From: Nonomuraea sediminis
Lineage (GTDB): Bacteria; Actinomycetota; Actinomycetes; Streptosporangiales; Streptosporangiaceae
DNA length: 64,000 nt
Assembly: GCF_018531495.1 (NCBI RefSeq)
Contig: NZ_JAHDTI010000027.1
Span: 1 to 64,000 of the forward strand
Direction: 5' to 3'
How positions within the stretch are numbered: the stretch's first letter is position 1; every line of letters starts with the position of its first letter. Below, piece by piece: positions 1 to 7,296 of this stretch. The position numbers and the translations under genes are program-made. The notes below the pieces were generated by a model. The model saw nothing but the letters and a program-made list of their open reading frames with translations, was not told the origin of the DNA and did no database searches.

Positions 1-905
<905 letters not shown>

Positions 906-961
906 TCGAACCTGTGTTCGTGGAAGTGGTTGACACCGAAGGTGATCGAAATTATGTTCGA
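906..961 (+). promoter_or_regulatory. Sigma-70-type promoter with two LexA/SOS boxes
   Basis: TTGACA (930-935), a 17-bp spacer and TATGTT (953-958) form a near-consensus promoter reading rightward. Two matches to the actinobacterial SOS box TCGAAC-N4-GTTCGA flank it: TCGAAC-CTGT-GTTCGT (906-921, 11 of 12 fixed positions) and TCGAAA-TTAT-GTTCGA (946-961, 11 of 12). The second covers the -10 element, where LexA binding would block polymerase. The first recognisable gene downstream is the HEPN gene at 1249, giving a leader of about 285 nt. A GTG at 966 would be leaderless and opens a 100-codon frame to 1268, but its composition is not convincingly coding. Confidence 0.75.
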
Positions 962-1123
962 CCTAGTGACCGTGAGACTCGCGGATCGCGGTCGAAGGAC
1001 CTGGTCGCGGGGTTTCGCTTCCCCCAAGCGAGGCCCGCGATCAGGCTCCACGGGCGAAGGGCGTGTCCTCGTCGTCGGCGGAGACGAGTGGGCGTGTCCT
1101 GGCCGGACGGGGAGAGGGGAAGC

Positions 1124-1175
1124 TCCTCGTCCGGCCTGCTCGGACGGGGGGAGGTTCCTCGTCCGGCCTGCTCGG
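1124..1175. repeat. Direct repeat of 20 bp in the HEPN leader
   Basis: TCCTCGTCCGGCCTGCTCGG occurs exactly at 1124-1143 and again at 1156-1175, 32 bp apart, between the SOS-type promoter and the HEPN gene. Function unknown; it may be a small tandem duplication. Confidence 0.9.
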
Positions 1176-1248
1176 CGGAAATGTCGGTGGCGTCTGCGAA
1201 TGTTGGCTCCACCGGCGGGAACGCCGGAACCTCAAGGAGGCGCGCAAG

Positions 1249-1695
1249 ATGTCCCCACGGCTCAGTGACACGCAAGGGCCCAGGTTGTCGCCCGCGGTCC
1301 GGGCACACCTGGCGGATTCACGTTCCTGCCTGGCAGAGGCGACGACGGCTCGCACCCCGGCTTCACGATATGTGTCGGCACACCTGGCGGCCCTGCGAGC
1401 GGCCGCCGCGATCCTGGCCGCCCGGCCACGCCCCATGGAGGGCCGCCGTCGCCGCCTGCGCAGCGCCTGGGAGCTCCTGCCCGAGGCGGAGCCGCAGCTG
1501 GCGGAGTGGGCTGCCTACTTCTCGGTGAGCGCCGCCAAGCGCGCGGCCGCCGAGGCGGGCGTCGTCCGCGGCATCTCCCGCGCCGACGCCGACGAACTCC
1601 TGGCCGACGCCGAAACCTTCGTAACCACAGTCGAATCCCTCCTCGGCATCCCCACCCAACCCCAACTCCCCGTAGACGTCCCCCTAGCCGGCTAA
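1249..1695 (+). CDS. SAV_6107-type HEPN domain protein
   Basis: A 148-residue, mostly helical protein resembling the SAV_6107 family of HEPN proteins, a superfamily that includes RNA-cleaving toxins and nucleic-acid-associated helical domains. The body (residues about 15-130) is Ala/Arg/Leu-rich and helical, and contains an R-x4-H string at R40-H45. That spacing matches the catalytic HEPN motif, but here it lies near the N-terminus rather than in the last helix, so activity is uncertain. ATG 1249 is chosen because AAGGAGG (1234-1240) sits 8 nt upstream; longer upstream extensions are low-complexity. The gene is alone and the nearest upstream promoter is the SOS-type one at 930-958, so DNA-damage induction is a reasonable inference. 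Confidence 0.75.
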   Translation: MSPRLSDTQGPRLSPAVRAHLADSRSCLAEATTARTPASRYVSAHLAALRAAAAILAARPRPMEGRRRRLRSAWELLPEAEPQLAEWAAYFSVSAAKRAAAEAGVVRGISRADADELLADAETFVTTVESLLGIPTQPQLPVDVPLAG

Positions 1696-1759
1696 CCCCC
1701 ACGGACCCGCCCCCCGCCACGCAACTCAGCCCGCTGCCCGCTCTCACCCAACCCCCGAG

Positions 1760-2788
1760 CCCGGCAGCCACTGACCCGCGCCCACCCGGCGACTCGAGCC
1801 GTCACCTCTGCGGCCCCACTCCCGAGCCGCCGCTGACTCGTGCCCACCCGGCGACTCGAGCCGCCCCCACCTCGCCCCCACTCATCCTTCGCGGTCACCC
1901 GTCTTCGCGGCGTGGGCCGTGTACGGGCCCCGCCGCGGTCTGCAGGGCGCCTACTCGCATCCGCCTCGCGACTCGGCCCGCTCTTGCCCCACCCATGAGC
2001 TCCGGCCACTGACCTGCGCCCACCCGGTAACTCGAGTCGCCACCCTCTCCTGCCCGCTTTGTCCTCCGCGGAGGCGTGTGCCAGCGAATTCGACCACGCT
2101 TCGGCCCTTCGGGTGCCGACTGGCGCTCGCGCTCCCGACCCGCCCGCCCACGAGCTCGGTCGCTGCCCACTCTCGCGCCGGCCACGAGCTCGGTGGTCCC
2201 GACTCGCACCTGCCCCGCGACTCGAGCCGACCCCCACGTTGCCCCTACTCGTCCTTCGCGGTCACTCGCGCCGCGCGGCCGTGCCCGCGTATGGGCCCCG
2301 CCACGAGCCATCGGGCACTGACTCGCGCTCCGTCGTGCGTTTCGGCCGCCGCCCATCCCTGGGCGCGTGCCTGCATTCGGGCCTCGCCGCTGTCTGTTGG
2401 CCGCTGACTCGCGCCCGCCTCGTGACGCGGTTCGCTGCGCGGTCTTGCCCCACCCCGAGCCCGCCGTCCACTCTCGCCCCACCTGCCTGCGAGCTCGTTG
2501 GTCCCGACTCGGATCCGGGGCGCCGGGGGAGGCGGGGGTCGTGCCGTCACGGTCGGAGTGGCGCGCAACGGCCGGATGGGCCGGTGAGCACCGGCTGCCC
2601 GCTCTTGTCCACCTACGAGCCCTGGTGGCGCTGGCTCGCGTCCATCTGGCGGCTCGAGTCGTCATCCTCTCTTGCTTGCTCGTCCTTCGCGGCCACTTGC
2701 CTTTGCGGCGTGTGCACGCGTGTAGGCCCCGTCGTGGTCCGTCGGGCGGTGGCTCGCGCTCCTGTGGGGGTTCGTCTTCCTGTCAGTG
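1760..2788. repeat. Long spacer of degenerate direct repeats
   Basis: About 1 kb between two genes, built from diverged copies of a few phrases. One, CTGACnCGCGCCCACCCGGnGACTCGAG, appears near 1771, 1832 and 2008, with weaker forms near 2190 and 2404. Another, CTCnTCCTTCGCGGTCACnC, appears near 1881, 2249 and 2680, and each copy is followed by a GTGTACGGGCCCCG-like phrase. Open frames on both strands encode repetitive Arg/Pro/Ala-rich sequence and are not credible genes. No transposase or terminal inverted repeats were seen. Confidence 0.7.
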
Positions 2789-3544
2789 TCAGTTGGGGTG
2801 GGTCAGTCTGACGTAGCCGTATGGGTTGAAGGACAGGTCGTCCTCGGGGTGGCGGGTGCTGGTGCCGGTGTGTAGTAGCCAGCGGGGGGCGGATTCGGTC
2901 ATGCGGAATCCGGCGCCATCCTCGATCTCTGGCGCGCGTGGGTCGGTCAGGAGGTAGATCGCCAGCGTGTCCAGGTGTGCGATCAGGTCGGGTAGTTGGT
3001 TCTTTGGTGGAGGGGTATTGCCGACCTCGATTTCTACCTCGGGGGCGCCGAGTAGGTGCATGCCGCAGCTGTAGAGCACCTGGCCGTCGTAGATCGGGCG
3101 GGTTACCCAGGCGGCGATGAGTGCGGCGGCCAGGGCCTCGTCCGTGGCGTGCTTTGCTTGGTCGGCCAGTTCGAGCCAGCGGGTTCGGCCGTGTGTGATG
3201 CCGCTGCTCTCGTTCTTTGCCGCTGTGGCGCCGGAACGCAGGAGAGTGGCTGTCGCCGCCAGCAGGCGCCGGGAAGTGTCGAGTGCCAGCTCTCGCATCA
3301 TCGGTGCGGACAGGAAGTAGGCGACGGTGTCGTGGGACTCGACGGCGGTCCAGTCTTCCTCGTCGAACGAGGCTGCGGCCATGCTGGCCTCGAAGGCTTC
3401 GGGCATCCGAGGGTCGGGTTCGGCCTCGGAGTACTCGCGGTCGAGGACGAAGCCGCCGAAGTCGGCCGCGATCCGTTCCATCTCCGTAAGGCCCAGCCCG
3501 GAGCTGAGCACGCACAGCACGTGGCGAGGAAACGCTTCACTCAT
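2789..3544 (-). CDS. DUF4261-like protein of unknown function
   Basis: 251 residues with no signal peptide or membrane segment. The body carries a YSCGMHLLG string near residue 160 and a C-terminal NPYGYVRLTHPN stretch, features reminiscent of DUF4261 proteins, which are uncharacterised. The N-terminus (HVLCVLSSGLGL) looks like a buried strand followed by a helix. Base composition and third-position GC are typical of real genes in this window, unlike the spacers on both sides. It is a single gene, divergent from the MarR-GNAT gene. No catalytic motif is recognised and the family call is moderate. Confidence 0.75.
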   Translation of the reverse strand: MSEAFPRHVLCVLSSGLGLTEMERIAADFGGFVLDREYSEAEPDPRMPEAFEASMAAASFDEEDWTAVESHDTVAYFLSAPMMRELALDTSRRLLAATATLLRSGATAAKNESSGITHGRTRWLELADQAKHATDEALAAALIAAWVTRPIYDGQVLYSCGMHLLGAPEVEIEVGNTPPPKNQLPDLIAHLDTLAIYLLTDPRAPEIEDGAGFRMTESAPRWLLHTGTSTRHPEDDLSFNPYGYVRLTHPN

Positions 3545-3625
3545 CTCGGCACGTTATCGATCATGGCCGCTGTCTCGCGGCGATTCCCGCCATCTCCTGA
3601 GATAGCGGGATGCGGCTGTCGCCGA

Positions 3626-3762
3626 GCTGCGTGGTTGCGTGGGCTGCACAAGCTACGGGGCTACGCGGTTGTGCGGGCTGCGCGGCTACGCGGTTGCGCG
3701 AGCTGTGCGGGCTGCGCGGTTGTGCAGGTTGCGCGGGCTACACGCGCTACGCGGTTGCGCGG
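3626..3762. repeat. Tandem GGCTACGCGGTTGYGCGG-type repeats
   Basis: About 137 bp built from variants of GGCTACGCGGTTGTGCGG and GGCTGCGCGGTTGTGCAGG, alternating imperfectly. It lies in the divergent spacer between the DUF4261-like gene (minus) and the MarR-GNAT gene (plus). The remaining spacer (3763-4018) shows nothing recognisable except the palindrome just before the MarR start. Confidence 0.8.
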
Positions 3763-4018
3763 CAGATGCGGTTGGTGGGTCGGTGGCGTCGGTCGTTGGC
3801 GTGTTCCCCAGGAGGTAGCTCGTCGGTGGCCTCGCTCGTAGACGTGGTTACCCGCGCTCGGTCGCGCGACAGGTCTTGGCCTCGCCTGCCTCGTGGTGGC
3901 TCGTCTGCTCGTACATGCTGCCCTTGGTTGGTGGTCGTTTGGGTTGTCGGCTCGTGGTTGGTCGTTGGGCTTTCCATCGGCGAGCTTTTGGGTGGTTTGT
4001 GCCGAGACAGGGGATGAG

Positions 4019-4038
4019 TCTCTGACTAAAGTCAGAGA
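4019..4038. promoter_or_regulatory. Palindromic operator abutting the MarR-GNAT start
   Basis: TCTCTGACTAAAGTCAGAGA is an inverted repeat with perfect 9-nt arms around a 2-nt centre. It ends one base before the ATG at 4040. The length and position fit an autoregulatory MarR dimer site. There is no room for a Shine-Dalgarno between the site and the ATG, so the transcript is probably leaderless. Confidence 0.75.
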
Positions 4039-4039
4039 A

Positions 4040-4936
4040 ATGGACGAGGCCTTGGTGGAGCGGGTTCGGCGGTTCAATCGGGTGGTCGCGCAGCGGGTGG
4101 GGGCGTTGGATGAGGCGTTTCTGGCACGTGGCCGGCCTATGGGCCAGGCGCGGCTGCTCTGGGAGATCGGCCCGGAGGGTGGCGAGGTGCGGGCGCTGCG
4201 GGCTCGGCTGGATCTCGACTCGGGGTATCTGAGCCGGTTGCTACGGGCCCTGGAAGCGCAGGGGCTGGTCAGGGTCGAGGCGGGCGGCGAAGATGGCAGG
4301 GTGAGGACGGCGCGGCTGACCGGGGCGGGCCTGGCCGAGCGGGAGGAGCTGGACAAGCGGTCCGACGAGCTGGCCGCGGGAATGCTGAGCCCGCTCAGCG
4401 GGGAGCAGCGCGAGCGGCTGGTGGTCGCGATGGGCGAGGTGGAGCGGCTGCTGGTGGCGTCCATGGTGCGGGTGGCGGTGACCGACCCGCGCCATCCCGA
4501 CGCCCGGCACTGCGTCCGCGAGTACTTCGCCGAGCTGGGCAGGCGGTTCGAGGCCGGGTTCGACCCGGGGCTGAGCATCTCGGCCGACGATGAGGAGCTG
4601 ACGCCGCCGAGGGGGCTGCTGCTGGTGGCCACGCTGCACGACGAGCCCGTCGGGTGCGGCGCGCTCAAGCTGCACGACGACGGCGTCGCCGAGGTCAAGC
4701 GGATGTGGGTCTCCCCGTCCGTGCGCGGCCTGGGCCTGGGCCGCCGGCTGCTGGCCGAGCTCGAGGCGCAAGCCGTACGGCATGCCGCCCGCACACTCCG
4801 CCTGGAGACCAACCGCACGCTGACCGAGGCTATCGCCCTGTACAGGGCGGCCGGATTCCGCGAGGTCGAGCCGTTCAACGACGAGCCCTACGCACACCAC
4901 TGGTTCGAAAAAGGTGTTACCTTGGTACCATGGTAA
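4040..4936 (+). CDS. MarR-family regulator fused to GNAT acetyltransferase
   Basis: 298 residues in two domains. Residues about 1-140 are a winged-helix MarR domain (ALRARLDLDSGYLSRLLRAL recognition region, then a wing with GGEDGRVRTARLT). Residues about 150-295 are a GNAT fold with the acetyl-CoA loop VSPSVRGLGLGRRLL and the late LYRAAGFREVEPFNDEPYAHHWFEK motif. Such fusions are common in actinobacteria; the acetyl acceptor is usually unknown. ATG 4040 is chosen because the palindrome at 4019-4038 ends one base upstream and both domains are complete from here. The 3' end overlaps the next gene by 7 nt. Confidence 0.92.
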   Translation: MDEALVERVRRFNRVVAQRVGALDEAFLARGRPMGQARLLWEIGPEGGEVRALRARLDLDSGYLSRLLRALEAQGLVRVEAGGEDGRVRTARLTGAGLAEREELDKRSDELAAGMLSPLSGEQRERLVVAMGEVERLLVASMVRVAVTDPRHPDARHCVREYFAELGRRFEAGFDPGLSISADDEELTPPRGLLLVATLHDEPVGCGALKLHDDGVAEVKRMWVSPSVRGLGLGRRLLAELEAQAVRHAARTLRLETNRTLTEAIALYRAAGFREVEPFNDEPYAHHWFEKGVTLVPW

Positions 4937-4938
4937 CA
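4915..4938. promoter_or_regulatory. Palindrome spanning the ribbon-helix-helix gene start
   Basis: The 24-bp site reads TGTTACC-TT-GGTACC-AT-GGTAACA. It is palindromic except at one base pair either side of the central GGTACC. It contains two overlapping operator-like units, GTTACC-N2-GGTACC and GGTACC-N2-GGTAAC. The start codon of the downstream gene (4930) lies inside it. Ribbon-helix-helix repressors typically bind such adjacent half-sites, so autoregulation by the encoded protein is inferred. Confidence 0.7.
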
Positions 4939-5172
4939 ATCGAGAGAGCCCAGACCGGCCTCCGCATCGAACGGAACCTGCTCAAGACCCTCAAGGGCCT
5001 GGCCGAGTACCTCGACATCTCCCTCGGCGACCTGGTCGAGGGCATCGCGCTGCACGCCTTCGAGGGCAAGGCGCCCTTCTCGGCGTCCACGATGGAGAAG
5101 ATCGAGCAACTGAAGGCCGTCTATGGCCTCACGCTGACGGCCGAGGACGCGCACAAGCTGGTGGAGAAATGA
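4930..5172 (+). CDS. Small ribbon-helix-helix (Arc/CopG-like) protein
   Basis: 80 residues. After a short N-terminal tail, a strand (TGLRIERNLL) leads into two helices (TLKGLAEYLDISLGDLVEGIALHAF), the expected RHH pattern, with a C-terminal helix that may mediate dimer or partner contact. The ATG at 4930 lies within the palindrome 4915-4938. The frame overlaps the end of the MarR-GNAT gene by 7 nt and the next gene by 4 nt (ATGA). With no usable Shine-Dalgarno, translation is coupled or leaderless. Likely role: repressor of itself and the SRPBCC gene. The fold call comes from pattern only. Confidence 0.75.
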   Translation: MVTIERAQTGLRIERNLLKTLKGLAEYLDISLGDLVEGIALHAFEGKAPFSASTMEKIEQLKAVYGLTLTAEDAHKLVEK

Positions 5173-5624
5173 GCACCCGCCACCGCCTGACGGGCGAGAT
5201 CGTCGTGCCACTGCCCCCGGATGAGGCGTTCGCGCTGTTCACGCCGCGCGGCGAGGAGGCGTGGGCGCCAGGCTGGAAGCCGCGCTTCCCGCATGAGACC
5301 CAGGACGACTCGGAGCCGGGCACGGTCTTCGAGACCGACGCCCACGGCGAGCTGACGACCTGGGTGGTGCTGGAGCGCGAGCCGGGCCGCCGGATCTCCT
5401 ACGCCCGCCTCACTCCCGGCTCCCGCGCGGGCACCGTATCGGTCCTGCTCAAGCCGGAGGGCAGGGTAGAGGTCACCTACGACCTGACAGCCCTGTCGGA
5501 GCACGGCGAGCACGCGCTGGACCATTTCGCGGCCGGTTACGCCGACTACCTGCGCTCGTGGGAGGAGGCCATCAAGAAGGGGACGCCCTCACCGCCGGCG
5601 CCCCCTTCAGATGCGGAGAACTAG
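5169..5624 (+). CDS. SRPBCC (START/polyketide-cyclase-like) domain protein
   Basis: 151 residues with the SRPBCC pattern: strand LTGEIVVPLPPDEAFALFTP, then GEEAWAPGWKPRFP, a central antiparallel sheet (GTVFETDAHGELTTWVVLE), and a long C-terminal helix ending in SWEEAIKKG. This fold makes a hydrophobic ligand cavity; the ligand is unknown. It starts at ATG 5169 overlapping the RHH stop, so the two are one transcriptional unit. Its TAG (5622-5624) shares three bases with the stop of convergent bldD (5621-5623), so the genes meet tail to tail with no terminator between them. Confidence 0.85.
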   Translation: MSTRHRLTGEIVVPLPPDEAFALFTPRGEEAWAPGWKPRFPHETQDDSEPGTVFETDAHGELTTWVVLEREPGRRISYARLTPGSRAGTVSVLLKPEGRVEVTYDLTALSEHGEHALDHFAAGYADYLRSWEEAIKKGTPSPPAPPSDAEN

Positions 5625-6115
5625 AACGACTCCACGGCCCGGCGCGCCTCGGCGTCCAGCACGCCCCAGCTGATGAGTTCCTCCGTCAGCTCACTGGGCG
5701 ACTTGTCATAGATGACGGCAAGCGAGCGCAGGTCCTCCTGCCGGATGGACAGCACCTTGCCGTTGTAGTCACCCCGCTGCGACTGGATCGTGGCCGCGTA
5801 GCGAGCCAGCGCGCCCGCCTTCTCCTTGGGCAGAGTCGCCAGGCGCTCCAGGTCGATGACAAGCTTCGGCGTCGGGCCGAGCGGCGAGGGCGCCGCACCC
5901 CCGGGCAGCAGCTCGGAAACCGGAACCCCGTAGAAGTCGGCCAGCTCGGCCAGCTTCTGCACTGTTACCGCGCGGTCGCCACGCTCGTAGGAACCCACGA
6001 CCACGGCTTTCCAGCGACCCCGCGACTTCTCTTCGACCCCGTGCAGGGACAGGCCCTGCTGGGTGCGGATGGCGCGGAGTCGTGCACCCAGCGACTTTGC
6101 GTACTCAGACGGCAT
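5621..6115 (-). CDS. bldD: Developmental master regulator BldD
   Basis: 164 residues closely matching streptomycete BldD, the c-di-GMP-responsive repressor of sporulation genes. An XRE-type helix-turn-helix occupies residues about 9-65 (LRAIRTQQGLSLHGVEEKS then GSYERGDRAVTV). The C-terminal domain keeps the c-di-GMP signature R-x-D-x8-R-x-x-D as R114-G-D116 and R125-Q-E-D128, the numbering known from Streptomyces. ATG 6115 gives the family N-terminus MPSEYAKSLGARLRAIR. It is monocistronic with a long upstream region rich in dyads. Its presence supports a mycelial, sporulating life style. Confidence 0.97.
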   Translation of the reverse strand: MPSEYAKSLGARLRAIRTQQGLSLHGVEEKSRGRWKAVVVGSYERGDRAVTVQKLAELADFYGVPVSELLPGGAAPSPLGPTPKLVIDLERLATLPKEKAGALARYAATIQSQRGDYNGKVLSIRQEDLRSLAVIYDKSPSELTEELISWGVLDAEARRAVESF

Positions 6116-6417
6116 CCTGTGGCCCCCCGGCTCTCGTATGTATCGCTCTCAGTAGATTGTGCTCCCTTGCGGCGTTTGCCCGAGCCACCGGGGGGTGTGG
6201 TGCCGAGCTCGGCACCATCGGTAGCCATGGCTCTGGGTTTACCCCAGAACGCCGCGCGGAGTGGTTACGCACAGTGACGGTAAAGGGGTGGAAGCCTAAG
6301 GTCAAGCTGATTGGAAAAAAGATGCCGAATCCGGTCCGAGATAGAAAGCCGCAATCGCCCCTGTTGTCCCACCAGTAACAGTACTTCGTCAGAGTTTGCC
6401 GAGAGGCGCGATTGATG
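6116..6417 (-). promoter_or_regulatory. bldD upstream region with BldD box and perfect palindrome
   Basis: Gene-free 302 bp upstream of bldD. GTTACGCACAGTGAC at 6264-6278 fits the BldD consensus nTnACnC(A/T)GnGTnAn at all fixed positions but one, as expected for autorepression. TGGTGCCGAGCTCGGCACCA at 6198-6217 is a perfect 20-bp palindrome, a likely operator for an unidentified protein. Smaller dyads are AGCCATGGCT (6222-6231) and TCTGGG-N5-CCCAGA (6232-6248). No clear -10/-35 pair stands out, and no terminator for the arc operon ending at 6418 is obvious. Confidence 0.65.
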
Positions 6418-7296
6418 TCACCGCTTGGTTACGGGCTCCCGGGTGAGGATGAGCACGGGCACGGGAGCAGCGCGGACGATCTTGATCGAGATGTCGCCCA
6501 GGAAGACCCGCCGTAGCGGCCCCGAGGTGCTGGAGGAGCAGACGATCAGCTCGCCCGGCAGCCACGTGGTGGCGGCCAGCGCGCCTGACACATTACGCCC
6601 GTCGAGAACCTCCACATCGACCTGGACGCGCCGGTGCCCGCGCGCGGCCATCTTGAGGTCCGCCGCGGCCTGCTCACGCACCCGCAGCAGCATCTCGTCG
6701 TGGATCTTGGCCCTCCTGCCGGTGCTGACCACCATCGTCACCAGCCGCAGCGGCACGTCCAGCGCCGCCGCCAGCCTGGCCGCCTCGGTGACCCCGGCAT
6801 CGCACGAGGGGCCGCGCCGGTAGGCGAAGGTCACGCGCTCGAACGCGGTGGGGGCGGCCTCGCCGTACCCCTTGGGGGCGAGCACGACGGGGACGGGGGA
6901 GGAGTGCAGCAGCTGGTCGGCGGTGCTGCCGAGCGAGATGCGCCCGCGCGCGCCGCGCGGCGCCGAGCCGATGACGACCAGCTCGGCGCCCTGCTTGCGG
7001 GCCACCTCGCTCAGCCCGCGCCCGCTGCCCTTCTCGAAATGGGCGATGAACGTCGCCGCGTCGGAGCCGACCTGCTCGCGCGCCTGTGCCAGCGTCGCGT
7101 CGGCCTCCTCGCGCAGGAACGCCACCCACGCGGTCTCGTCGGCCCTGCCGGGCCCCGGCGTCGTCCACGGCGGCGGCTGTACGGTCGCCACCAGCAGCTC
7201 CGCCTCGGCCTGCTTGGCCAGCAGGGTGGCCAGGGCCAGCCCGTCGCGGCCCCTCGGCTCCGGAATGAACCCGGCGAGCACCTTCGTCAGCTTCAT
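6418..7296 (-). CDS. Universal stress protein, two UspA domains
   Basis: 292 residues made of tandem Usp domains (about 1-145 and 150-290). The first has the ATP-binding string VVIGSAPRGARGRISLGSTA, consistent with G-x2-G-x9-G(S/T). The second (CSSSTSGPLRRVFLGDIS) lacks the last Gly-Ser/Thr and may not bind ATP. ATG 7296 overlaps the stop of the upstream permease (ATGA), so it is the last gene of the arginine deiminase operon. Usp proteins accompany energy stress and hypoxia in actinobacteria, which fits co-expression with a fermentative ATP-yielding pathway. Confidence 0.93.
   Translation of the reverse strand: MKLTKVLAGFIPEPRGRDGLALATLLAKQAEAELLVATVQPPPWTTPGPGRADETAWVAFLREEADATLAQAREQVGSDAATFIAHFEKGSGRGLSEVARKQGAELVVIGSAPRGARGRISLGSTADQLLHSSPVPVVLAPKGYGEAAPTAFERVTFAYRRGPSCDAGVTEAARLAAALDVPLRLVTMVVSTGRRAKIHDEMLLRVREQAAADLKMAARGHRRVQVDVEVLDGRNVSGALAATTWLPGELIVCSSSTSGPLRRVFLGDISIKIVRAAPVPVLILTREPVTKR

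Noticed and set aside
1895..2811. Several 160-256-codon frames inside the repeat spacer
   Set aside because: They encode the DNA repeats themselves in several frames, lack ribosome sites and resemble no family.
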